Assembly (NCBI GenBank): GCA_965214435.1 | Contig: OZ243960.1 | Coordinates: forward strand, 2,480,001-2,544,000 | From: Rubrobacter_A sp965214435 | Lineage (GTDB): Bacteria; Actinomycetota; Rubrobacteria; Rubrobacterales; Rubrobacteraceae | Direction: 5' to 3' | Length of the DNA: 64,000 bases | Part shown: positions 42,753-50,447 of the stretch, piece after piece | Numbering within the stretch: the first letter of the stretch is position 1 | Layout: the number at the start of each line of letters is the position of its first letter | Made by a program: the position numbers and the translations under genes | The notes under the pieces: generated by a model | What the model saw: the letters and a program-made list of their open reading frames with translations, nothing else | Told to the model about the DNA's origin: nothing | Database searches by the model: none

Positions 42753-43211
42753 CTAGCGGCGCTGCTTGGCTACCTCGCGGGCGGCGTCACCAACCTGGAC
42801 TTTGGAGACGTCTTCGAGTGGACCGCCGAGCATGGACTCCAGGTCGTCGGTATCGTCATCGTCGTTGCCGCCCATGCCAAAGCCCCGGACCTGCACGTTA
42901 TCCCCGAACATCTGGCCGAACATCCGCTGCAGGTTCTCCTGGACCTCACCGAGACCGCCGCCGAACGGCGTCTCAGCCGAAGGCTGGAGGCGGGCGACGG
43001 AGAGCTTGTCCTTGACTTCCGTGATCTCCGCCCGGGCCTTGATGTCTTCAACGGTGCCCAGGGTTTCGCCGGTGTCCGGGTCCCAGACCTCTTCGCCTTC
43101 GGGGGCGAAAATCTCAAACAGCATCCCCTGTCGCACCCCGTGGCCCCGGCCGCGGTTTATGACGATCTCACCCCGACCGAGTATCTTCGCTACCTTGCCT
43201 TCTACGGCCAT
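42753..43211 (-). CDS. protein with an N-terminal beta-barrel-like domain, unknown function
   Basis: A 152-residue protein. The N-terminal half (VEGKVAKILGRGEIVINRGRGHGVRQGMLFEIFAPEG broken into strands) resembles the domains at the end of FlgT-like proteins, which bind a ligand through a small beta-barrel; the second half is acidic and Gly-rich, with GGNDDDDTDDLE. Start ATG 43211 has AGGAGATGG upstream. It has no signal peptide. Fold assignment is by pattern only. Confidence 0.55.
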   Translation of the reverse strand: MAVEGKVAKILGRGEIVINRGRGHGVRQGMLFEIFAPEGEEVWDPDTGETLGTVEDIKARAEITEVKDKLSVARLQPSAETPFGGGLGEVQENLQRMFGQMFGDNVQVRGFGMGGNDDDDTDDLESMLGGPLEDVSKVQVGDAAREVAKQRR

Positions 43212-43304
43212 AGAACCATCTCCTAGAATTTAGCGAACTGCTTTAGTATTAGATAATTATATCGTCTCCGGTGCGCGAGTGATTTTCGGTTTAGACTACA
43301 TCTC

Positions 43305-44195
43305 ATGAACAGTATAGACACGCGCACCAATCGGATCGGCCGCCACCTGCAAACGTCGGTCGGTTTGCACCAGATGCTGGAGAATGCCCGGGAACTGGGT
43401 TGTGAGGCCTTCCAGTTCTTCGTGTCCAACCCGCAAGGGTGGGCGATGCCGACACCCCGAGATGATGCGGCGTCTTTCGTCGGAGGCTTGGAGGAGTTGA
43501 GTATATCCCCGGCCGTGGTCCATGCGAAGTACCTCATAAACCTGGCCGCCAAAGACGACGATGCGTGGGAGCGGTCGGTCCGGACGCTGGCGGCCGAGCT
43601 CTCCGCCGCGGGCGCGGTGGGCGCGGAGCTGGTCGTCGTGCACTCGGGAAGCCACGGCGGAAGTGGAGAGAAAGCCGGTGTCGAGCGTCTCGTGGCGGGG
43701 GTTCAGCGTGCCCGCGAGCTGTCGCTCACCGAGTATCCGGCGGGCGAGCGGTCGCCGGCGGAGCCTATCCTGGAAAACTCGGTCGGCGCGGGGACCCAGC
43801 TCTGCGCGAGTTTCGAGGAGCTATCGGAGGCGGCGGAGCAGGCCGGGGCGCGGGTGTGTGTGGATACGGCGCACGCTTTCGTCGCGGGCTACGACCTCTC
43901 GACGCCGGAGAGTGCCGCAGAGGTCGGTGCCGAACTCAAATCTCAGATGGGGGATAGGGTCGCGCTGCTGCATCTGAACGATGCGAAAAACGAGCTCGGG
44001 AGCCACCGGGACGGGCATCGCAAGGTCGGGGACGGACGCATCCCGGAGGATTCCTTTACCCAGCTTTTTGCGGCGTTGCCGGGGATTCCGGCCGTTATGG
44101 AGACGCCGCGGGAGAGTCCGGAAGCCGACGCGCGGGAGGTCCGGCGGGTAAAGAAGCTCGCGGGCGGGTTGCCAATCCGGCGCAAAGCTGTATAG
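43305..44195 (+). CDS. nfo: endonuclease IV (AP endonuclease)
   Basis: A 296-residue TIM-barrel nuclease that cuts DNA 5' to abasic sites in base excision repair. Metal ligands are seen as VVHAKYLINL, ELVVVHSGSH, the later CVDTAHAFVAGYD, LLHLNDAKNELGSHRDGHRKVGDG and VMETPRESP, giving His, Glu and Asp in family order. Length fits. It is followed 9 bases later by a small regulator gene. Confidence 0.93.
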   Translation: MNSIDTRTNRIGRHLQTSVGLHQMLENARELGCEAFQFFVSNPQGWAMPTPRDDAASFVGGLEELSISPAVVHAKYLINLAAKDDDAWERSVRTLAAELSAAGAVGAELVVVHSGSHGGSGEKAGVERLVAGVQRARELSLTEYPAGERSPAEPILENSVGAGTQLCASFEELSEAAEQAGARVCVDTAHAFVAGYDLSTPESAAEVGAELKSQMGDRVALLHLNDAKNELGSHRDGHRKVGDGRIPEDSFTQLFAALPGIPAVMETPRESPEADAREVRRVKKLAGGLPIRRKAV

Positions 44196-44204
44196 AATCC
44201 ACCC

Positions 44205-44513
44205 ATGAGAACCATAGATATACATTCGGCCCAGAAAACGGGGGAACAGCTGGATCTGCTATCAGCTATCGGTGAGACGCTGCGCGCGGTGCGCAAAGAA
44301 CGCAACCTCACCCTGCGCCAGGCTGCCGAGGGCTCTCACGTCTCCGTCTCGTACCTCGCGGAGATAGAGCGGGGAGAGAAGGACCCCTCCTCCAAAGTGT
44401 TAGAGAACGTCGCCGGCGGCCTCGGCATCGAGACCAGCGAACTACTGATCCGCATCTCGCTCGCTATGGAGCCTGCAATCGCCATTCCCGGCCCCGGCTT
44501 TATAGCCGCCTGA
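44205..44513 (+). CDS. XRE-family regulator, ClgR-like
   Basis: A 102-residue protein with a helix-turn-helix (TLRQAAEGSHVSVSYLAEIERGEKDPSSKVL) that matches the ClgR/PopR-type, which controls Clp protease genes in actinobacteria. The remainder is a short hydrophobic tail. It is close to nfo, so the two may be co-transcribed. Assignment to ClgR itself is uncertain. Confidence 0.75.
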   Translation: MRTIDIHSAQKTGEQLDLLSAIGETLRAVRKERNLTLRQAAEGSHVSVSYLAEIERGEKDPSSKVLENVAGGLGIETSELLIRISLAMEPAIAIPGPGFIAA

Positions 44514-44551
44514 CCCGAGCAACGAGCCGTAACAAAACTCTAAAGTGCCTC

Positions 44552-45007
44552 GTGGAAGCCGTAATCTTTACCGGCATCCAGGCAACGGGTAAATCTTCTT
44601 TCTACCGCCACCGCTTTTTCGACACCCACATACGGATAAACCTCGACATGCTCCGGACCCGCCACCGCGAACGGCTACTGTTGCACGCATGTCTGGAGGC
44701 CGGACAACCTTTCGTGGTAGACAACACGAACGTTACGGCCAAAGATCGCGCCCGGTACGTAGCACCGGCCCGGGAGGCTGGTTTTCAAGTAGTCGGCTAC
44801 TATTTCTACTCGTCGGTGGGAGACGCGCTGCGGCGCAACGGTGAAAGGACCGGCCGCACGCGGGTGCCGGCTAAAGGGCTCGTCGGTACCCACAAACGTC
44901 TTGAGGTGCCCGACCCGGAGGAAGGCTTCCATCTTCTCTACGAGGTGCGTATCGAGGCCGGAGAGCAGTTCTCGGTCCGGGAGTTCCGGACGGCTGGTAC
45001 CGGATAG
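44552..45007 (+). CDS. P-loop kinase / polynucleotide kinase-like ATPase
   Basis: A 151-residue P-loop protein. Walker A is GIQATGKSSF near residue 8, a Walker B-like VVDNTNV lies near 51, and an Arg pair lies near RARY. The short single-domain layout is seen in PNK-like kinases with unknown substrates. GTG 44552 is the start. It ends ten bases from the convergent CPBP gene. Confidence 0.8.
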   Translation: MEAVIFTGIQATGKSSFYRHRFFDTHIRINLDMLRTRHRERLLLHACLEAGQPFVVDNTNVTAKDRARYVAPAREAGFQVVGYYFYSSVGDALRRNGERTGRTRVPAKGLVGTHKRLEVPDPEEGFHLLYEVRIEAGEQFSVREFRTAGTG

Positions 45008-45016
45008 GTCCGGCTT

Positions 45017-46021
45017 CTAAACGCTCGCGCCGAAAAGGTAGGCCAGGATCACGCCCGCGCCGTTGTATCCGGCGTGAGCCAGAAGACACGCGGTGGTGTT
45101 CATGTAGCGGCGGAGGAGACCGAGGCCCACGGCGAGCACGAATATATAGACCAGGGATACCGAAGGGCCGTACTGAACGTGCAGGGCGGCGAATAGCAGG
45201 GAGGTTAGCGGTATACCGAAAACCGGCTGCACCGCCCCCCGGAAGAGTGTTTCCTCGCCGAGCGCGGCACCGAAGCCGAGCAGTAGCGCGAAAGCCAGCA
45301 CGGCCGGAAAGCTCAGCCCCTCGGTGCTAAAGAGGCTGGTGGTAATTTCCCCGACTTGATCGTAGAGGCCCGGCTGGAGGTAAGAGAAGAGGGCGTCCGA
45401 CAGGAACGACAGACCGAGTGCCGCGGCGACAAAAAGTACCACCACACCTAAGTTGGACAGCGAGAGGCGACCGTAGCCGAGCCTCACCAACACCTCGCGT
45501 AAGTCGCGCCGGACCCCGAGCCCGACCCCGAAAAGCGCGATAACTACGAAAGGGAGCTGACTAGTAAGAATTGCCCCCAAAGAAACCCTGCTGACCTCCG
45601 CGGTGGAGAGGAGCTGCGCCGTTTGCTCAAAGGCGACGATGAGCGCCAAATGGACCCCGAGCACCACTACGAACAGCCACGCGGCAAAGAACACCGGCGG
45701 GTCCGAAAGCCGTCCGGCGCTCCGGCGGCCGACTACTTTAAGCAGCGGCGCGATGCAGAGCGCGAGCCCCGCAAGGCCGGTGACGGCGAAAGTAACCGTC
45801 ACCGTGGTAAACAGCGCCGGTGAGAACTGCTCCGGCGAAACCGTGCCCGCCGCCTGCGACAGCGCCAAAAGTCCCGCTAAACCGAGAATCAGAACAGATA
45901 GAAACCCGACTATCACGATAAGGCTGATCTCCGCCCCCGGGTTTTTGCGGGCCCAATGAGACATCAGTGCCAGACCTCCTATGAGGAGGGCACTGAAGAG
46001 GGTCGGAAACAATCCAGCCAT
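45017..46021 (-). CDS. CPBP-family intramembrane metalloprotease, long form
   Basis: A 334-residue membrane protein with about eight transmembrane segments. The CPBP motifs are ALGEETLFRGAVQP (EExxxR) near 255, FAALHVQYG (second His) and LLAHAGYNGAGV (third His) near 312. It is longer than the first CPBP protein here, with four extra N-terminal segments. It follows a terminator that separates it from the two-gene cassette upstream. Confidence 0.85.
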   Translation of the reverse strand: MAGLFPTLFSALLIGGLALMSHWARKNPGAEISLIVIVGFLSVLILGLAGLLALSQAAGTVSPEQFSPALFTTVTVTFAVTGLAGLALCIAPLLKVVGRRSAGRLSDPPVFFAAWLFVVVLGVHLALIVAFEQTAQLLSTAEVSRVSLGAILTSQLPFVVIALFGVGLGVRRDLREVLVRLGYGRLSLSNLGVVVLFVAAALGLSFLSDALFSYLQPGLYDQVGEITTSLFSTEGLSFPAVLAFALLLGFGAALGEETLFRGAVQPVFGIPLTSLLFAALHVQYGPSVSLVYIFVLAVGLGLLRRYMNTTACLLAHAGYNGAGVILAYLFGASV

Positions 46022-46071
46022 GCACAGCCTTTCATGGTTTATAAACCTGCCTTAAACAGGTTAGCATACGG

Positions 46072-46104
46072 AAAAAGCCGGACCGTGCGTGATCCACGGC
46101 CCGG
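46072..46104 (-). terminator. intrinsic terminator downstream of the two-gene cassette
   Basis: On the minus strand CCGGGCCGTG, a 7-base loop and CACGGTCCGG form a 10-bp stem (one G-T pair), followed by GCTTTTT. It lies between the cassette at 46228-46872 and the CPBP gene start at 46021. Confidence 0.85.
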
Positions 46105-46227
46105 TTAATCATTTTCTGGGCCGGAAGGGGACTGCCCATTGATCGGCAATATATCTACTACAGGTTACACGGTAGCTAATGTTTGATAACAGTCTGGTAA
46201 CAATCCGTTGAAATACGGGGCCTCACG

Positions 46228-46521
46228 CTAAGGGTCCCGGTTATCCCCGCGTTCCAGACCATCTAGTATAGGACCGAGTTCGCGATCCCGTTTGGCCTCA
46301 TACTCTTCCACGGAGCCCGCGCTGCGCGCAAGGTCCGCCATGCTCCCGGTCAGGCCGACTCCCGGGCGGGTGGCGAGTATCCGCCACCCGAGTACCCGGT
46401 AAATTTTCTCCAGCTCCGGTCCACCATGCCCGTTTTCGAGCAGATCTTCCAGACCAGCGTGCAACGCCTCGGCATCCGGAACGCTCAAATAGAGTTCCAC
46501 GCCTTCCGGGCGGTCGGCCAA
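46228..46521 (-). CDS. small protein, second gene of a two-gene cassette
   Basis: A 97-residue protein of unknown function (VELYLSVPDAEALHAGLEDLLE, then a helix-rich YEAKRDRELGPILDGLE end). It is separated by three bases from its upstream partner and expressed with it. The first part reads as a small alpha-beta unit. No toxin or antitoxin motif can be stated, although gene size and pairing would fit such a system. Confidence 0.55.
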   Translation of the reverse strand: MADRPEGVELYLSVPDAEALHAGLEDLLENGHGGPELEKIYRVLGWRILATRPGVGLTGSMADLARSAGSVEEYEAKRDRELGPILDGLERGDNRDP

Positions 46522-46524
46522 CGG

Positions 46525-46872
46525 CTAGCCAGCCTTTTCCAGGTAAATTCGGTCCTGGGTTATAACGACCTGCAAGCCATTCGACTCCCGGTTGAGGTAG
46601 TCGCTCCACTCCTTGTCAAAGACATCCGACTTGCTCGCCTCAGTCCGCACGGTTATGGTGCCATCGGAGATCTCCATGGTCGCCGGGTGCTCCGAAAGCC
46701 GTCCCCGCCGTACCGGGTCCCGCCGGTATATAGAGTTCCGAGACCGGAAGCTCTGAACGCTCGAAGGCGTCGTATTTAGCTCCTGGGCGATCCAGTCATC
46801 CCCACGACCTTCATCTACCCAATCACGAATCTTGACCGCATGGGGCTTAAGCGCCACTCTTCTGTTTCCCAA
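46525..46872 (-). CDS. small protein with possible helix-turn-helix, first gene of the cassette
   Basis: A 115-residue protein with a likely helix-turn-helix (IRDWVDEGRGDDWIAQELNT, TPSSVQSFRSRN) and a C-terminal alpha-beta portion ending in ITQDRIYLEK. The DNA-binding-like segment is the kind seen in small actinobacterial regulators. It may regulate its own operon through the palindromes upstream. Function is unknown. Confidence 0.6.
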   Translation of the reverse strand: MGNRRVALKPHAVKIRDWVDEGRGDDWIAQELNTTPSSVQSFRSRNSIYRRDPVRRGRLSEHPATMEISDGTITVRTEASKSDVFDKEWSDYLNRESNGLQVVITQDRIYLEKAG

Positions 46873-46988
46873 CGACTCGCCCTTCCTCTTTAGTCGTCCT
46901 ACTTGGCATGTATGTTTACCACTTCCTGTTGTATGTATCTACCATTTACCTTGTTATTTTTGTTAGTACTGTCCATACTACGTCTGAT

Positions 46989-47008
46989 AGTGCAAGTAAA
47001 GGTGCACT
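46989..47008. repeat. inverted repeat AGTGCA-8-TGCACT
   Basis: AGTGCA at 46989-46994 and TGCACT at 47003-47008 are perfect inverted 6-mers with an 8-base spacer. It is an operator-like site in the divergent region before the cassette and the sensor kinase. Confidence 0.6.
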
Positions 47009-47027
47009 GTTGGTTGGGTCTATATAA

Positions 47028-47043
47028 CTAGTACTTGTACTAG
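47028..47043. repeat. near-perfect palindrome CTAGTAC-TT-GTACTAG
   Basis: A 7-2-7 inverted repeat that is exact apart from the two central bases. Its centre is about 200 bases before the sensor-kinase start and 160 from the cassette start. It is the best operator candidate in the interval. Confidence 0.65.
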
Positions 47044-47234
47044 GGGTGTTAACCCACGTAAGTCTTTTAGGCTTAATCCAGTTCTAAAGGATCGGCTTAC
47101 GGGGCAAGACATTGTTCTTTACGGGCGTACGACGGGCCCGCGTGGTCGCACGCAAATGGGTCTGATCGGGGGTGCAAAAGTTCACAAAAAGCTTTAGTAT
47201 TCAATGGTTGATGGAAGGTTGAAAAGGGGGATGG

Positions 47235-48839
47235 GTGCGGTTCCCTGGTATCGCCGGACCTCGCGTGGCTGATGTGCGGCGCGGTGGTTTGTTGGTAGTC
47301 GTATTGTGGATAATAGCGGCTGTTCTATTCGGGATGTTTCCCGGTGGCTTGGCCGGGGACGTGTCGGTTGCCGTGGTCTCTTACTGGTCTGCGGTAGTTT
47401 TCGCGAGCGCCACTTTCACGGTGGTCGTGTTCCGGATTTCAGGGGCGGAGAAGGTATTCTGGTTTCTTTTCGGTGGCGGTATGGTCGTCCGTTTTGCCGG
47501 AGAGATAGTTCGGGGCGGTGCGAACGTTTTTGGTCTTCCCTGGGGCGTTGCGGTAAATAACGCCGCCTACGGCGTTTCTTATGTGCTGCTCTTCGGAGCA
47601 TTATTGTGGCTCGTTGCCCGGGTGACCCGGCGGACAACCCTTATCTCAACTGTCGATGCGGTAAGCGTTATGCTCTCTTCCGGGTTGTTGATCTGGTACT
47701 TTATCCTGACTCCGGCGGCTGCAGCCGGGCAGAGAAGCTTTCTGGAGATTCTCCCCGCGGTCTCCGGGCTGGCGCTCGATGTTGGGCTCTTGTATCTCGG
47801 GCTCGTGGTACTTTCCGTAGACCGGAGACCCCGGTTCAGCGGCCTTCTGGTGACGGCGCTCGTTCTTTTCGTGGTAGCTGACGGGATATACCTAAACCTG
47901 CGGCCGTTCGGACCCTACGAGATCGTCGAGCTTCCCGCTCTTTTCTGGGCCCTGGGAGTCTCCACATCTGGGTTGGCTGCCATGAGAGCGGTGCCCTCCG
48001 ACGCCCTGAACCCGAACCTGGAGATCCCGCCGTGGAGGGTCTTCTCTTTCTGGCTTGGTCCTCTTTCTCCACCGCTGCACTACGGACTATTGCTGGCCTG
48101 GGCGGCGTTCAGCCCGCGACCGCCGCAGTACTTGCTGCTCGGAGGGGTGATCCTGATGTTTCTACTGGCTCTACGGATTTCTCTGGTCTCTAGCTACAGC
48201 CGCGGTCTCCGGCGCGACGGCGAGACACTCGCCCGCCGCAAAGAGCAGGGCCGCATCTCGGAGGAGTTGCACGGCAGCTTGATGGAGAGCGTCCAGGGTA
48301 CATCGCTGCTCCTCGACTCCTACCTGGCGGCAAGAGCCAGGGGTGATGCGGGTCTCGCCGAGAAAGCTTTAGAAAGCGCGGTCGACGCATCCCGGGAAGC
48401 CAACTACCAGGTCGGCAGGCCTATCGGCGAACTCCGCGTCTTATGCCGGGCTTCCGAAGTCTGTCCGGAGGATCTCCTGGACCAGCTTCTGCAGGATGTG
48501 GAGCGCTATTTCGGAGTTGTGGCATACAAAGACCTGAGGTCCTCGCTGGAACTCCTGGACCCTGAAGAGCTCGCCGTTGCTTACAAGGTGGTTGGTGAGG
48601 CGCTGTGGAACGCCGCCAAGCACTCCGGCGCAAAGCATGTGTGGCTGGAGTCCAGAGACGTGGGAGGCGTGGTGATCGTCAAGGTGCGGGACGACGGCCG
48701 CAGACTCTCGGTGGCCGATGCTGGTAGCAGTCTAGGCTGCCTGCGGGCGAGGGCTGAGAAAGCCGGAGGAAAGCTGGATGTGATCTCGCGTTCCCCGGCT
48801 CCGGGTATGACCGTGCAGGCCAGATTCGACAAGCGGTAA
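47235..48839 (+). CDS. orphan multi-pass sensor histidine kinase
   Basis: A 534-residue protein with about ten N-terminal transmembrane segments (roughly 15-315), a HisKA_3-like helix with the presumed phosphoacceptor His in RISEELHGSLMESVQG near 350, and a HATPase_c domain (N box EALWNAAKHSGA near 455, then VKVRDDGR and a late glycine box). No response regulator gene is next to it. Start is GTG 47235 after GGGGG; a second frame with ATG 47231 is out of frame and not coding. The ligand is unknown. Confidence 0.85.
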   Translation: MRFPGIAGPRVADVRRGGLLVVVLWIIAAVLFGMFPGGLAGDVSVAVVSYWSAVVFASATFTVVVFRISGAEKVFWFLFGGGMVVRFAGEIVRGGANVFGLPWGVAVNNAAYGVSYVLLFGALLWLVARVTRRTTLISTVDAVSVMLSSGLLIWYFILTPAAAAGQRSFLEILPAVSGLALDVGLLYLGLVVLSVDRRPRFSGLLVTALVLFVVADGIYLNLRPFGPYEIVELPALFWALGVSTSGLAAMRAVPSDALNPNLEIPPWRVFSFWLGPLSPPLHYGLLLAWAAFSPRPPQYLLLGGVILMFLLALRISLVSSYSRGLRRDGETLARRKEQGRISEELHGSLMESVQGTSLLLDSYLAARARGDAGLAEKALESAVDASREANYQVGRPIGELRVLCRASEVCPEDLLDQLLQDVERYFGVVAYKDLRSSLELLDPEELAVAYKVVGEALWNAAKHSGAKHVWLESRDVGGVVIVKVRDDGRRLSVADAGSSLGCLRARAEKAGGKLDVISRSPAPGMTVQARFDKR

Positions 48840-48859
48840 GCCGGGCCCTTTAGTCGAGC

Positions 48860-48888
48860 TTGACGGAAGGTACCCGCTCTAGTAGCTT
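48860..48888 (+). promoter_or_regulatory. proposed pyr operon promoter
   Basis: TTGACG at 48860-48865 and TAGCTT at 48883-48888 are separated by 17 bases. Transcription would begin near 48895, leaving a leader of about 50 bases that contains the hairpin described next. Confidence 0.55.
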
Positions 48889-48910
48889 GTAGCCGGTTAC
48901 ACCTTTAATC

Positions 48911-48934
48911 GCGTCCCGTGAGACGCAAAGGAGG
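48911..48934 (+). promoter_or_regulatory. PyrR-binding-type hairpin before the pyrR ribosome binding site
   Basis: GCGTC-CCGTGA-GACGC is a 5-bp stem with a hexaloop (48911-48926). The stretch TCCCGTGAGA fits the known PyrR-binding consensus UCCNGNGAGG at nine of ten positions. AAAGGAGG (48927-48934) follows directly, and the pyrR TTG is nine bases later. PyrR bound with UMP would hide the ribosome binding site, as in Mycobacterium-type translational control. Confidence 0.7.
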
Positions 48935-48943
48935 CAACAAAGG

Positions 48944-49516
48944 TTGGTTAGCTGGTCCAGCGCGAGCGAACGACAGCGCGCACTCTCCGTAGTACTTTCC
49001 GCAGACGCCCTCGACCGTTCGCTGAGGCGTATTTCACACGAAATTCTGGAGCGTAACTCCTCCACTCTCGACGAACTGGTACTCGTCGGGGTGCTTACCC
49101 GCGGGGTACCGCTGGCGCGCAGGATCTCGGAGAACATCAAACACTTCGAGGGCATAGACGTGCCGGTGGGGGCCCTAGACATCACGCTCCACCGCGACGA
49201 CCTCGACGACACGAGTGCCGGTGAGCCCGAGGTTCGCGGCAGCCACGTTCCTTTTCCGGTCACCGGAAAGACCGTGGTGATGGTAGACGACGTGCTGTTT
49301 ACCGGGCGGACGGCCCGGGCGGCGATGGACGCGCTTCTGGAGATGGGACGACCGGCGGCCATACAGCTCGCGATACTCGTCGACCGCGGCCACCGGGAGC
49401 TTCCGATACGGGCGGACTACGTAGGCAAGAACGTGCCGACCGCCCTTGACGAGCGGGTACGGGTTTGCCTGGTCGAGACCGGAGAGGAAGACCGGGTGAT
49501 CTCCGTTGCGCGCTAA
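48944..49516 (+). CDS. pyrR: PyrR, pyrimidine operon regulator / uracil phosphoribosyltransferase
   Basis: A 190-residue PyrR. The phosphoribosyl-pyrophosphate loop VVMVDDVLFTGRTARAAM lies near residue 112-128 and the RNA-binding face residues (the basic R-G-V-x-L-A-R-R type GVLTRGVPLARR) lie near 47-58. It binds the pyr leader RNA and may make UMP. TTG 48944 is the start. Its end overlaps the pyrB TTG by 11 bases. It heads the operon it should control. Confidence 0.93.
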   Translation: MVSWSSASERQRALSVVLSADALDRSLRRISHEILERNSSTLDELVLVGVLTRGVPLARRISENIKHFEGIDVPVGALDITLHRDDLDDTSAGEPEVRGSHVPFPVTGKTVVMVDDVLFTGRTARAAMDALLEMGRPAAIQLAILVDRGHRELPIRADYVGKNVPTALDERVRVCLVETGEEDRVISVAR

Positions 49517-50447
49517 ACATCTGTTGAGCCTGGAAACGTCAACCCGTACGGAGTTGCGGAGCGTGCTCGACCTCGCCCGGGGGCATGCTGATAATGGAGC
49601 GGAGGGCGTACTCCGTGGCAAGACGGTGTGTCTGGCGTTCTTTGAGTCGTCAACGCGGACCTCAGCCTCCTTCGAGCTCGCCGCCCGCCGGGCGGGGGCG
49701 GACGTCATTACGCTTTCCCAAAAAGGCTCCGCTCTCTCAAAAGGTGAGTCTCTGGTCGATACGGTCGTCACCCTAGATCAACTCGGCGCTGACGCCATCG
49801 TGCTGCGCCACCCGGCTACGGGAGCCGCCGCGCTGGCCGCCCGGTACACGAACGCGGCCGTAATAAACGCCGGCGACGGTTGTGGACAGCACCCGACACA
49901 GGCGCTCCTAGACCTCTACTCTCTGGCCGAGACCTGGGGAGGTTTTGACGAGCTCGCCGGCCGGAAGGTCGCTATCGTCGGGGACATACTGCACAGCCGG
50001 GTAGCCCGCAGCATTATTCCCGCTTTTCAGAGTTCTGGAATAGAGCTTGCGCTCGTGGCCCCGGAGACGCTGCTGCCCCGGGAAGCCGCCGCTTGGGGAT
50101 TACCGCTCCTCGGGTCGGTCGATGAGGCTGTATCGTGGGGAGCGGATGCTTTGTACACCCTGCGGCTCCAGAAAGAGCGGATGTCCGCCGCCCTTGTGCC
50201 GTCGGTCGCGGAGTACGCCGCGTTCTACGGGGTCGGGCCCCGGCACCTGGCGGAGAGGCCCGGTATGCGGATACTGCACCCGGGGCCGGTAAACCGGGGA
50301 GTCGAGATAGCCGGGGACGTGGTATTCGACGAGGCGTCGCTGGTCCGGGATCAGGTTTCATCCGGTATCCACATCCGCTCGGCGGTGCTCGCGCTAGCAA
50401 CGGCGGCTCGCGAGCGCGAAACCTCGCGCTCGCGGGTAGCGGCTTGA
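49506..50447 (+). CDS. pyrB: aspartate carbamoyltransferase
   Basis: A 313-residue transferase that joins carbamoyl phosphate and aspartate in the second step of pyrimidine synthesis. Motifs are FFESSTRTSASFELA near 39-53, KGESLVDT near 80, GDGCGQHPTQALLDLY near 123-138 and the aspartate-binding HPGPVNRGVEIAG. No regulatory PyrI follows, as usual in Gram-positives. Start TTG 49506 lies within pyrR. Its TGA overlaps the pyrC TTG. Confidence 0.95.
   Translation: MRAKHLLSLETSTRTELRSVLDLARGHADNGAEGVLRGKTVCLAFFESSTRTSASFELAARRAGADVITLSQKGSALSKGESLVDTVVTLDQLGADAIVLRHPATGAAALAARYTNAAVINAGDGCGQHPTQALLDLYSLAETWGGFDELAGRKVAIVGDILHSRVARSIIPAFQSSGIELALVAPETLLPREAAAWGLPLLGSVDEAVSWGADALYTLRLQKERMSAALVPSVAEYAAFYGVGPRHLAERPGMRILHPGPVNRGVEIAGDVVFDEASLVRDQVSSGIHIRSAVLALATAARERETSRSRVAA

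Larger units (their letters stand above)
46873..47234. promoter_or_regulatory. AT-richer divergent regulatory region with two palindromes
   Basis: About 360 bases of lower GC than its surroundings, between the minus-strand cassette and the plus-strand sensor kinase. It has two clear inverted repeats (46989-47008 and 47028-47043, listed separately), a TATGT/TACCA pair of direct repeats near 46910-46955, and no gene that I can support. Confidence 0.6.
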
